The notes below the pieces were generated by a model, which was not told where the DNA came from, ran no database searches, and saw only the letters and a list, made by a program, of their open reading frames with translations. This document shows, piece by piece, positions 56,241 to 64,000 of a stretch of DNA of 64,000 nt. The first letter of the stretch is position 1; each line of letters begins with the position of its first letter. The DNA lies in contig NZ_CP013704.1 of the NCBI RefSeq assembly GCF_001936255.1, positions 248,001 through 312,000 on the forward strand. Direction: 5' to 3'. The stretch is from Borrelia anserina Es. Its GTDB lineage: Bacteria > Spirochaetota > Spirochaetia > Borreliales > Borreliaceae. The position numbers and the translations under genes were made by a program.

Positions 56241-57482
56241 TCAAAACCACTCCTTCAAAAACCAACCTTTCAATTTTGAAGATATTTTACTTTGTTTCTT
56301 AGATTTATTATTTCCTTTATTTAATTTATTGAATTTTTGCTGTTCATGTTTATAAAGAACAAGACCAAGAGCTGAAGAAAATTTGGGATCAATATATTCC
56401 TCTCCAACTCCATTAATATTCATTGGAAATCCTATTCTTGATGGATATTTAAATATCTCTTCTGTTAAATTAGAAAGACCAGGAAACAAAGTTCCTCCTC
56501 CAGTTAAAACAATTCCCCCATTAATCTTATTATAAAAACCTCGTTTCATTATTTCAGCTTTTATCATCTCAAAAATCTCGCTTAGTCTTGAACTAATTAT
56601 TATAGCCAATTCTTTTCGACTCTTCTCTTGAGGCGGTCTAGTCCCAAGATTAGGAATAATAACGCTCTCCATTTGACTCTCAAGGGCAGAAATATGAGCA
56701 ACGCCAGCTGTTATTTTAATATTTTCAGCAACATCTTCAGGTACTTTCCATACCTGTGCAATATCAAGAGTAACTCTATTTGCGCCAATAGGAATTACAC
56801 CAGTATAATAAGGAGAACCATCAACATAAAGAATTATGTCTGTTGTACCTTTACCCATATCAACAAACAAAACACCCATTTCTCTCTCTTCCTTAGATAA
56901 AGTAGCATAAGATGAGGCCAAGCTTCCAAGAACAACTTCATCAACAGAAAATCCAGCACGATTAACACATCTAACTAAATTTTGACTCGAAGAACTAGAT
57001 CCCGTAATAATATGCACCTCACCTTCAAGACGAATTCCCATCATATCTATTGGATTTTTTATATGAGGAATTCCATCCACAATAAATTCTTGAGGAATCA
57101 CATGTAAAATTTCTCTATCCATCGGAATTACAATTGCTTTAGCAGCTTCAATAACACGCTCAACATCTTCATTATCAATTTCTCTAGTTTTTGAATTTAT
57201 TGCAACAACCCCACGAGAATTAGTACCTTCAATGCTACTACCCGACATAGAAACAGAAAGAGTATTAATATCACACCCAGAAATAAGCTCAGCAGCCTCA
57301 ATAGAATTGGAAATTGAATCAAGTGCCGCTTCAATATTTATAAGGACTCCTTTCCTAACGCCTCTTGATACACTAGTGCCTATTCCTACTATTTCTAACT
57401 GATTATTCAAATTTACCTCAGCAACAACAGTACAAATCTTGGAAGTTCCAACATCTAATCCTACTATTAAATCTCTAGACAC
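56241..57482 (-). CDS. ftsA: cell division protein FtsA
   Basis: A 413 aa actin-like ATPase that tethers FtsZ to the membrane. Motifs: [44 protein letters not shown], and a C-terminal amphipathic helix ([13 protein letters not shown]). GTG start sharing one base with the ftsQ stop. 20 bases before ftsZ. Confidence 0.96.
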   Translation of the reverse strand: MSRDLIVGLDVGTSKICTVVAEVNLNNQLEIVGIGTSVSRGVRKGVLINIEAALDSISNSIEAAELISGCDINTLSVSMSGSSIEGTNSRGVVAINSKTREIDNEDVERVIEAAKAIVIPMDREILHVIPQEFIVDGIPHIKNPIDMMGIRLEGEVHIITGSSSSSQNLVRCVNRAGFSVDEVVLGSLASSYATLSKEEREMGVLFVDMGKGTTDIILYVDGSPYYTGVIPIGANRVTLDIAQVWKVPEDVAENIKITAGVAHISALESQMESVIIPNLGTRPPQEKSRKELAIIISSRLSEIFEMIKAEIMKRGFYNKINGGIVLTGGGTLFPGLSNLTEEIFKYPSRIGFPMNINGVGEEYIDPKFSSALGLVLYKHEQQKFNKLNKGNNKSKKQSKISSKLKGWFLKEWF

Positions 57483-58225
57483 TAATTCTCTCCTAACAAA
57501 ATGATATCACCACTTCTTAAATCAACAGCACCAGACGTTCCCTTAAGTAAATCAGATATCATGAATACCTTATGCATTACACTTATTAAATTCATATCCG
57601 TTGTTATTAATATCTTATTATATATATTTTTTATATACAAAATAATCTTGTAATCATAAAAATTCAACTTCAAAAAATTAATTTCCGATATTAAATTATA
57701 CAAAGTATTTTGATTTATTTTAACATAGTTAAGGTTCTTTATAATAGCCAGTATTCTATCCTCTAAAAAATCACCAACTTCATTACCATTTAAGTTCAAC
57801 CCACTAACTATAGGCAAATCATAAATTAAATCTTTACACTTCTCTAAAATTACACCATCTGAAGAAATAAAATAATAGACAAAACCACCATCAATATTCT
57901 CATAAGCAGTAACGATAGGAACTCTTCTTTCTATATTAATTCTAATAGTATTAGGAAATTTAAGTTCTACTTTCACATTCTTCACTCTCAAATCCCTCAT
58001 AATATTTTTCTCATAAGTACTAATATCAGCATCATAATAATAAGTATTAGGTCTAATTCCTGAAATACTTAATATATCTTCTTTAGAAATATGAATACCA
58101 TCATTAAAACTAATGTACCTAATTAAGAAATAAGGGGAAATAAAAATAATAAAAATAATTTCAAGCAATATGATAGAAATTATTACGTAAATATACATAA
58201 TCAAAAATTTTCTATAAATCAACAT
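57482..58225 (-). CDS. ftsQ: cell division protein FtsQ/DivIB
   Basis: A 247 aa single-pass membrane protein (TM at residues 8-30) with a POTRA domain (HISKEDILSISGIRPNTYYY, then VELKFPNTIRINIERRVP). Links early and late division proteins. ATG 58225, without a clear ribosome site; ATG 58198 is an alternative. Confidence 0.88.
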   Translation of the reverse strand: MLIYRKFLIMYIYVIISIILLEIIFIIFISPYFLIRYISFNDGIHISKEDILSISGIRPNTYYYDADISTYEKNIMRDLRVKNVKVELKFPNTIRINIERRVPIVTAYENIDGGFVYYFISSDGVILEKCKDLIYDLPIVSGLNLNGNEVGDFLEDRILAIIKNLNYVKINQNTLYNLISEINFLKLNFYDYKIILYIKNIYNKILITTDMNLISVMHKVFMISDLLKGTSGAVDLRSGDIILLGEN

Positions 58226-58263
58226 AGATTTAAAATTAAACTACCATTTTGATAAAAATTTAA

Positions 58264-59367
58264 CTATCTACCTTCAATATCTCTAGAAACATTTGCAATA
58301 AGTCCAGAAAGCGCCATTGTAACAACAATAGAAGAACCACCTGATGAAAAGAATGGTAAATTTATACCTGTAGGAGGCAAAAGTCCAATCGCAATTAAAA
58401 TATTCATGATACTTTGAAGAAAAATTGTAAGACTTGAAATAAATGCAATAAAAAACCTAAATCTAGTCTTAGCAAAGATAGCAACAAAATATCCAAAATA
58501 AAAAAATAAAAAAAACAATACAATAGCAAAACAAATTCCTAAAAAGCCCAATTCCTCTCCAAGAACAGAAAAAATAAAATCAGAATTAGCCTCAGGAAGT
58601 TTACCAAGCTTGATTTCACCCATTCCAAGACCCTTTCCCACAAGACCACCACTCTTTAAAGCATTAAGTGATGCTATTATTTGATATCCCTTTCCCAAAG
58701 GATCATCATAAGGATTTAAAAATGCAAAAATTCGAGCAACCCTATAAGGTTCAAATATTAAAAAAAGCATAGAGATCGGAACAAAAGTGAATAAAATAGC
58801 AAAAATATATCCTAACGATATTCCAGAAACAAATAAAACAATAAAAAAAAGAATAGCAAAATAAATAGCTGTTGAATAATCATTTTGCAAAATTATAAGC
58901 AACCAAAAAATACCAAAAATTAACATAGGTTTAAGCCAATAAAAGATATTATTATCGAACTTTAATCTAAACTTACTCAAATAGCTTGAAAGATAAATCG
59001 TAAAAGACACCTTAAAAATCTCTGAAGGCTGAATACTAACTCCTTGTACAAATATCCACCTTTGCGCCCCAGAAATACTAGGGGAAAAAAAAGTTGCCAA
59101 AACTAATGTAAAAGTCAAAAGTAGTATAATAGCAACAGTCTCTTTTAAAAAATTTAAAGAAATTCTCTCAAAAATAAAAAACACAGTAAAACTTAAAAGA
59201 AGGTATTTAAGTCGCATTAAGAATAGAAAATTAGGATTCCCTGTAAGCTCTAGACTTAAAAAAAATGAGGATGTATAAAATACAATAATACCATAAGCAA
59301 TAAGAGACCATAAAACAAGCAAATAACATTCCCTAAGATAGGATTTCTCCACAAACATAACGGCCAA
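58264..59367 (-). CDS. ftsW: peptidoglycan glycosyltransferase FtsW
   Basis: A 367 aa SEDS-family protein with about ten TM helices that polymerises lipid II at the septum. Conserved parts include GVSIQPSEIFK, IILQNDYSTA and FFSSGGSSIVVTMALSGLI. TTG 59367 (GATGAG 6-7 bases upstream) or ATG 59358. No dedicated FtsI lies in this cluster. Confidence 0.93.
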   Translation of the reverse strand: MAVMFVEKSYLRECYLLVLWSLIAYGIIVFYTSSFFLSLELTGNPNFLFLMRLKYLLLSFTVFFIFERISLNFLKETVAIILLLTFTLVLATFFSPSISGAQRWIFVQGVSIQPSEIFKVSFTIYLSSYLSKFRLKFDNNIFYWLKPMLIFGIFWLLIILQNDYSTAIYFAILFFIVLFVSGISLGYIFAILFTFVPISMLFLIFEPYRVARIFAFLNPYDDPLGKGYQIIASLNALKSGGLVGKGLGMGEIKLGKLPEANSDFIFSVLGEELGFLGICFAIVLFFLFFYFGYFVAIFAKTRFRFFIAFISSLTIFLQSIMNILIAIGLLPPTGINLPFFSSGGSSIVVTMALSGLIANVSRDIEGR

Positions 59368-59374
59368 TTTAAAC

Positions 59375-60430
59375 TCATCTAATCTTAAGAGTACTTAAGG
59401 CAATTATAGCAAATATTAGACCCATTATCCAAAATCTAATAACAACCTGCATTTCAGACCACCCAAGTTCTTCGAAATGATGATGAAGCGGTGCCATTTT
59501 AAACACTCTTTTCTTAGTTTTCTTATAAACTAAAACTTGAATAATTACAGATAAAGTCTCAACCACAAAAACTCCTGCAAGAATTGCAAAAAGAATCTCA
59601 CTTTTTAAGATCAAAGCTGTCATTCCGAGAACTGCTCCGATTGAAAGACTACCGGTATCACCCATCATTATTTTAGCAGGATACGCATTAAACCATAAAA
59701 AACCAAAACTACCACCAAGCAAAGCTCCAAGAAATATCACAAGCTCTTCAGAACCCTTAATATTTGGAATATTTAAGTAAAACGCAAAATCCACTCTACT
59801 TGTAAGATATGCAATTATGACTAAAGCCCCCGTTATAACAATACTAAGTCCAATAGCAAGTCCATCAAGTCCATCTGTCAAATTAAAAGCATTAGAAGCA
59901 GATATTAAAATAAACATCCCAAATGGAATATACAAAATCCCCAAATCCAATTTGAGAGACTTAAAAAATGGAAAATAAATTACGCTAACATGCTCTCCGC
60001 CAAAATAATAAAGCATAACAACTGAAGTAAAAGAAAATAATATCTGACCATAAATCTTAAACTTAGGATTAAGACCATCTGAATTTTTTCTTTTTATCTT
60101 AAGAAAATCATCTATAAATCCTAAGCAGGCAAAACTAACCATGACAAAAAGTATAATTAAAAAGTAAATATTCCAAAGATTAATCCAGAAAATCAAAGAG
60201 ATTGAAACACAAAAAAAAATAAGAATACCACCCATAGTAGGAACTCCCGCCTTCTCACTTAAATGGCGCTTTGGACCATCTTCCCTTAAAATTTGATCTA
60301 GTTTTAGTTTTTTAAGCCTTAAGATAATAAACGGACCAAAAATCAAAGCAAGCAAAAATGCAAAAATAGTAGCATAAGCGGCTCTAAAAGTAATATATTT
60401 TAACAATCTAAGACCTAAAAGATAAAACAC
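59375..60430 (-). CDS. mraY: phospho-MurNAc-pentapeptide transferase MraY
   Basis: A 351 aa membrane enzyme that makes lipid I. Ten TM helices; motifs GVPTMGGI, FIDDFLK, NLTDGLDGLAIG, and MAPLHHHFEELGW. GTG start with GGGAGGA upstream. Confidence 0.97.
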   Translation of the reverse strand: MFYLLGLRLLKYITFRAAYATIFAFLLALIFGPFIILRLKKLKLDQILREDGPKRHLSEKAGVPTMGGILIFFCVSISLIFWINLWNIYFLIILFVMVSFACLGFIDDFLKIKRKNSDGLNPKFKIYGQILFSFTSVVMLYYFGGEHVSVIYFPFFKSLKLDLGILYIPFGMFILISASNAFNLTDGLDGLAIGLSIVITGALVIIAYLTSRVDFAFYLNIPNIKGSEELVIFLGALLGGSFGFLWFNAYPAKIMMGDTGSLSIGAVLGMTALILKSEILFAILAGVFVVETLSVIIQVLVYKKTKKRVFKMAPLHHHFEELGWSEMQVVIRFWIMGLIFAIIALSTLKIR

Positions 60431-60450
60431 AAATCCTCCCCCGTTAACCC

Positions 60451-61845
60451 TTAAAGATAGCCAAGCACCCTTTCAAGCCTATTTGCCCTTGATCCTTTAA
60501 TAGCAATAAAACATCCAGATTCCAAATTATTCACAAAACAGGCAATAAAATCCGCAAAATTACTAAAGTAAAATAAATTATCTAAGGTTAACTTTTCAAT
60601 CCTCTTTACTTCTTGAAATTCCTCACCAATTAAAAATACTTTATCAAAATTCATTAAAATAACCTCTTTAACTGCCGTTTTATGTACTTCATACTCAAAT
60701 TTTCCAAGTTCTTTAAAAGAACCAAGAACAATAAATTTTTTACTTCTAATTTCAAGATCTAAAACCATTTCCTTTAAAGCCATAAATGAACTTAAATTAC
60801 CATTATAAGAATCATTTAAAACCAAATAGTCCTTTACTCTTAAAAGCTCTGCCCTACCCTTTTGAAAATCAGCATGTATCAGTCCATTACGAATCTCATT
60901 CTCGCTAAGTCCAAGCAATAAGGCTAAATTAATACAAGATATTGCATTAAAAATGTTATGCTTACCAGGTAACAAAATAGAGTAATCAAACCCTTTATAA
61001 GTAAAATCATAAGAAAATTTCTCATTTAAAAACGTAAATGACCTAATTTGAAGAGCATGAAAATCAAAATAAAAAATATTAATCCCCGAACTAATAGACT
61101 TGGCTATATCTCTTAAACGAGAATGATAAGGACAGTTCTCATTCAAGATGACTACCTGAACACTTTCAGTTATTATCTTGCCCTTCTCAGAAGCAACAAC
61201 TTCTAGATTCTCAAAAGCTTGCATATGAGCATAACTTACATTTGTTACAATAACAATTTCGGGATTTAATATCTTAGCAAGCAAGTTCATCTCTCCAACG
61301 TAACTGATACCAACTTCAAAAACAGCATACTCTTCATCTCCCTTAGTTCTTAAAACACTCAGAGGAAGTCCAATATCCGAATTTAAATTGCCCCAAGTCT
61401 TACAAGTTTTATACTTCTCTGACAATATGCTGTAAAGCATTTCTTTTGTCGTAGTCTTTCCATTACTACCAGTAATAGCTATCCTCTTAAAACTTGTTCT
61501 TTTAATAAAATGGGCTGCCAAGTTTTGAAGAAAAATGACTACATTACTAGTAAGCAAAAAAACCAAATCTTTATTCCTGTTTAAATACTCAACACACAAA
61601 TGCTCACAATCCTTAGAACAAACAAAACATCTAACACCAACACCAATTAAATATTCAACAAAACAAAATCCATCTATCTTGTCACCTTTATACGCAAAAT
61701 AAAGACTAGCACTACTATTCTCTGCATTTATCTCACGACTGTCAAGTGAATAAAACGATACAAACCTTTGCATACTACTTGAATAACCAATAAACTTAAT
61801 ATCATCTAAAGACTCTACAATATCCCCAATTTTTATATCCACCAA
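60451..61845 (-). CDS. murF: UDP-MurNAc-tripeptide-D-Ala-D-Ala ligase MurF
   Basis: A 464 aa cytosolic Mur ligase that adds D-Ala-D-Ala to the stem peptide. P-loop AITGSNGKTTTKEML, then GNLNSDIGLPLSVL and LNDSYNGNLSS. TTG 61845, or GTG 61842, which has better spacing to GAGGG. Confidence 0.94.
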   Translation of the reverse strand: MVDIKIGDIVESLDDIKFIGYSSSMQRFVSFYSLDSREINAENSSASLYFAYKGDKIDGFCFVEYLIGVGVRCFVCSKDCEHLCVEYLNRNKDLVFLLTSNVVIFLQNLAAHFIKRTSFKRIAITGSNGKTTTKEMLYSILSEKYKTCKTWGNLNSDIGLPLSVLRTKGDEEYAVFEVGISYVGEMNLLAKILNPEIVIVTNVSYAHMQAFENLEVVASEKGKIITESVQVVILNENCPYHSRLRDIAKSISSGINIFYFDFHALQIRSFTFLNEKFSYDFTYKGFDYSILLPGKHNIFNAISCINLALLLGLSENEIRNGLIHADFQKGRAELLRVKDYLVLNDSYNGNLSSFMALKEMVLDLEIRSKKFIVLGSFKELGKFEYEVHKTAVKEVILMNFDKVFLIGEEFQEVKRIEKLTLDNLFYFSNFADFIACFVNNLESGCFIAIKGSRANRLERVLGYL

Positions 61846-61860
61846 ACACCCTCACAAATC

Positions 61861-62142
61861 CTATCGCCTAATAACATTAATATCCTTACTATCCTTTTTT
61901 TCTAAATCCAAATAATCTCGACTAAGTTCTTCTATTCTATCAATACTTTGAAGTTCATATATTATGGTTAGCAACCTAAAATTCTCATCAATAATATTAT
62001 CTTGTTCATCATTTAAATCATCAAACTCACGCAACTTTACAACATACCTAAAATTAAGATAAATATTTAGACATATTACAATTGTTAATATCAAAATTAA
62101 TACAAAGTATAACCTAACTTCAATTTTTCCTATCTTACTCAT
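61861..62142 (-). CDS. ftsL: FtsL-like division protein
   Basis: A 93 aa protein with one TM helix (residues 10-30) and a C-terminal coiled coil, the FtsL/DivIC layout. Sequence conservation in this family is low; the call rests on size, topology and position after rsmH. ATGA overlap with rsmH. Confidence 0.68.
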   Translation of the reverse strand: MSKIGKIEVRLYFVLILILTIVICLNIYLNFRYVVKLREFDDLNDEQDNIIDENFRLLTIIYELQSIDRIEELSRDYLDLEKKDSKDINVIRR

Positions 62143-63029
62143 ACTAATTTTTTTATGGCTCTAAGCTTAGCACTTCTTGATGCATTATTGCATCTTTTCT
62201 CTTCAAAGCTTGAGATTATAGGCTTTTTAGTAAGTATACAATATTGTTCTTTATCTAAAGCTTTAAAAAACTCTTTTACAATCTTATCTTCCAGCGAATG
62301 AAAGGTAATAATAGCTAAGATCCCATTCCTTGATAAGCTTTCTACCCATAATGGCAAGCTTCTCTTTAAACGAAAAAGCTCGTCATTAACATAAATTCTT
62401 AGCGCCTGGAAAGTCTTAGTTGCTGGATTTATCTTAAGTTTTATTTTAGGATATGCTTTGCTAACTATGTTTTGAAGTTCTCTTGAAGTTCTTATTTTTT
62501 TAATTTTTCTATATTCTAAGATAGATTTAACAATTCTCTTAGAATAATATTCACCACCTAACTCATATATTAAATTTTCAAGACTTTCCTTATCAAAAGT
62601 ATTAACAATCTCATAAGCACTAAGACCTCCAATATCAGGATTAAGTCTCATATCTAATCTTTCATCTTCAAAAAAAGAAAAACCCCTCCCACTCATCTTG
62701 TAATGAAACATAGAAATACCAAGATCAGCCAAAATAAAATTGGCTTTATTACCTAAAGAATATTCACAAAAGAAATCATCAAACCAGGCATTAAAATATG
62801 AAATTTTCCCTTTAAATTCTGCAAGAGACTTTTTTGCCCTATCTAAAATAATAGAATCCCTTTCAATTCCAATAACACTTATGTTTTGATACTTACTAAG
62901 CACTGCCCTTGAATGCCCACCTTCCCCGAGAGTGCAATCAACAAAAACGAATCTTTCAATTATATTTACAGTTTCTAAAAGATCAATAATTTTATCAAGA
63001 AGTACAGGAGTATGAAAAATGTTATTCAT
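62139..63029 (-). CDS. rsmH: 16S rRNA m4C1402 methyltransferase RsmH (MraW)
   Basis: A 296 aa SAM-dependent methyltransferase. N-terminal HTPVLLDKIIDLL, SAM motif VDCTLGEGGHS, ADLGISMFH, and C-terminal ITFHSLEDKIVKEFF. Overlaps the upstream gene by 8 bases and ftsL by 4. Confidence 0.96.
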   Translation of the reverse strand: MNNIFHTPVLLDKIIDLLETVNIIERFVFVDCTLGEGGHSRAVLSKYQNISVIGIERDSIILDRAKKSLAEFKGKISYFNAWFDDFFCEYSLGNKANFILADLGISMFHYKMSGRGFSFFEDERLDMRLNPDIGGLSAYEIVNTFDKESLENLIYELGGEYYSKRIVKSILEYRKIKKIRTSRELQNIVSKAYPKIKLKINPATKTFQALRIYVNDELFRLKRSLPLWVESLSRNGILAIITFHSLEDKIVKEFFKALDKEQYCILTKKPIISSFEEKRCNNASRSAKLRAIKKLV

Positions 63030-63855
63030 TAAGTGTAAACCTATAAGTTAAACTATGCTCAGTACTATAAACATCTCCATACTTGATCTTAATCTCATTA
63101 CTACCACTAGTAAATTCAAGACTATTTATCTCAATGCTTCCTTTATTTTTTTTTATGTTAAAAATATCTAAATTATAATCCTTATTTTCACATAAAATAT
63201 ATGAATTATCCTCTAAAGACATACTCTGAAAATCAGCACGAAAGATACTATTATTATTTAGAAATACTTCAAAATAATAAATACCATTAAGAGATTTTAA
63301 ACTACTAACGTCTTTTTTCAAAAAATTTAGAATAAGACTATAATTACCCAACTCTAAATCTAGATTTACATCTCCTTTTAACTCAAACATTGTATTATCC
63401 TTACCTTTTAAAAGGATATTACCCAAAAAAAAGGAAGACCCAATATTTAAATTATTCCTATTCTTTATCACAAATAAAGGATTAACTATCTGACCACTAT
63501 ACTGATCAATAACTACCACATCAAAAACTCTATTATTATTTTTCAAAAAAACTTTCTCATTTTTATGTACAAAATCACCAAAAAATTCCAAACAAAGACT
63601 CAAATCTTTATCAAAAATGATTAAGATGCTCCCATCGTATTCACTCATCTTATTTCTAGAATATAAAATTTCATAATTGTCTGAAAAAATAGAAAAGTGC
63701 GTATCTAGAGATCTCAATCTTATACCAATACTTAAATCGCCATCTCTTGATTCTCCAAAATCACTCACCAAATCAAATTTCTCACCCTTTTGAAACTCCA
63801 AAAATGAATATAAATTAGAAAAATTAAATAAATAAAGAAGAACGGCAATTATCAT
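63022..63855 (-). CDS. exported protein of unknown function
   Basis: A 277 aa protein with a signal-peptide-like N-terminus (residues 1-17). The rest is predicted mostly beta, with no Cys-based lipobox and no family I know. It takes the position where mraZ heads the division cluster in many bacteria but does not resemble MraZ. Coupled to rsmH (ATGAATAA overlap). Confidence 0.72.
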   Translation of the reverse strand: MIIAVLLYLFNFSNLYSFLEFQKGEKFDLVSDFGESRDGDLSIGIRLRSLDTHFSIFSDNYEILYSRNKMSEYDGSILIIFDKDLSLCLEFFGDFVHKNEKVFLKNNNRVFDVVVIDQYSGQIVNPLFVIKNRNNLNIGSSFFLGNILLKGKDNTMFELKGDVNLDLELGNYSLILNFLKKDVSSLKSLNGIYYFEVFLNNNSIFRADFQSMSLEDNSYILCENKDYNLDIFNIKKNKGSIEINSLEFTSGSNEIKIKYGDVYSTEHSLTYRFTLNE

Positions 63856-63860
63856 TATAA

Positions 63861-64000
63861 CTACAGCCCTAAATACTTCAAATTACCCTCATCATTAAAA
63901 TATAAAATCCCTTCATCAAATTCAACATACGAACTTATCTTATCTTTGAAAAATATATTATCAAATAACTTATAAGAATTTACAAAATAAGTCCTTATAT
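63861..64000 (-). CDS. 3' end of a minus-strand gene cut by the window edge (hypothetical)
   Basis: An open frame runs in from the right edge and ends in TAG at 63861-63863, giving the last 45 residues (ending DEGNLKYLGL). It stops 5 bases before the next start, consistent with the same operon. Too little is visible for a function. Confidence 0.65.
   Translation of the reverse strand, partial: IRTYFVNSYKLFDNIFFKDKISSYVEFDEGILYFNDEGNLKYLGL

Noticed and set aside
56221..56265. Longer N-terminus for FtsZ
   Set aside because: It would overlap ftsA; ATG 56220 has a strong GGAGG.
1..64000. CRISPR arrays, insertion sequences, prophage, rRNA
   Set aside because: No spaced direct repeats, transposase or integrase genes, or rRNA-like stretches were seen.

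Overview
This 64 kb window is a piece of the chromosome of a Borrelia-type spirochaete. The evidence is the very A+T-rich sequence, the single huge flagellar operon with the spirochaete genes flbB and flbD, a phosphatidylcholine synthase, and a gene order that runs pepF-pcs-dedA-tRNA-Leu-leuS through the flagellar block to ftsZ and rsmH, which matches what I remember of the B. burgdorferi B31 chromosome around BB0248-BB0307. Protein sequences such as FlgE differ clearly from the B. burgdorferi forms I recall, so a relapsing-fever or other non-Lyme Borrelia is my best guess (inference). I saw no mobile elements, CRISPR arrays, rRNA or clearly broken genes.

Layout. 1-8.3 kb, plus strand: oligopeptidase F, phosphatidylcholine synthase, a DedA membrane protein, tRNA-Leu(GAG) with its own consensus promoter, leucyl-tRNA synthetase and an RND/MMPL transporter. 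8.3-10.8 kb, minus: Lon protease. 10.9-14.9 kb, plus: a divergent RecO-like gene, recJ, an M23 peptidase and rpsU, ending at a hairpin terminator. 14.9-24.8 kb: an envelope group (FtsK, UppP, a lytic transglycosylase lipoprotein and an acidic membrane protein on minus; a TPR protein and signal peptidase I on plus; a LysM/M23 peptidase on minus). 24.8-51.4 kb, all minus: 31 tightly packed genes from flgB down to an Hsp70 paralogue, covering rod, MS ring, C-ring/switch, export ATPase complex, hook, stator, export gate, FlhF/FlhG and several poorly known proteins. 51.5-54.3 kb: hslU, hslV and dprA. 54.3-64 kb: a TPR lipoprotein and a reduced division/cell-wall cluster (ftsZ, ftsA, ftsQ, ftsW, mraY, murF, ftsL-like, rsmH), an exported protein, and the 3' end of another gene cut by the window edge.

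How it fits together. The minus-strand block is built for coordinated output: most neighbours are separated by under 25 bases, and many overlap by 1, 4 or 8 bases, which suggests translational coupling. It joins building the periplasmic flagella to peptidoglycan synthesis and division, with ATP-dependent proteolysis (HslUV) between them. Minus-strand proteins are rich in Val/Gly/Asp and plus-strand ones in Lys/Ile/Asn/Thr, as expected if minus is the leading strand and the origin lies beyond the right edge.

Most interesting items: a RecO-like gene with a four-cysteine zinc motif directly upstream of recJ, in a genus usually described as lacking RecFOR; a small membrane protein in the flagellar operon whose C-terminal tail resembles the FliG-binding tail of FliF; and a palindrome overlapping the probable lon promoter.
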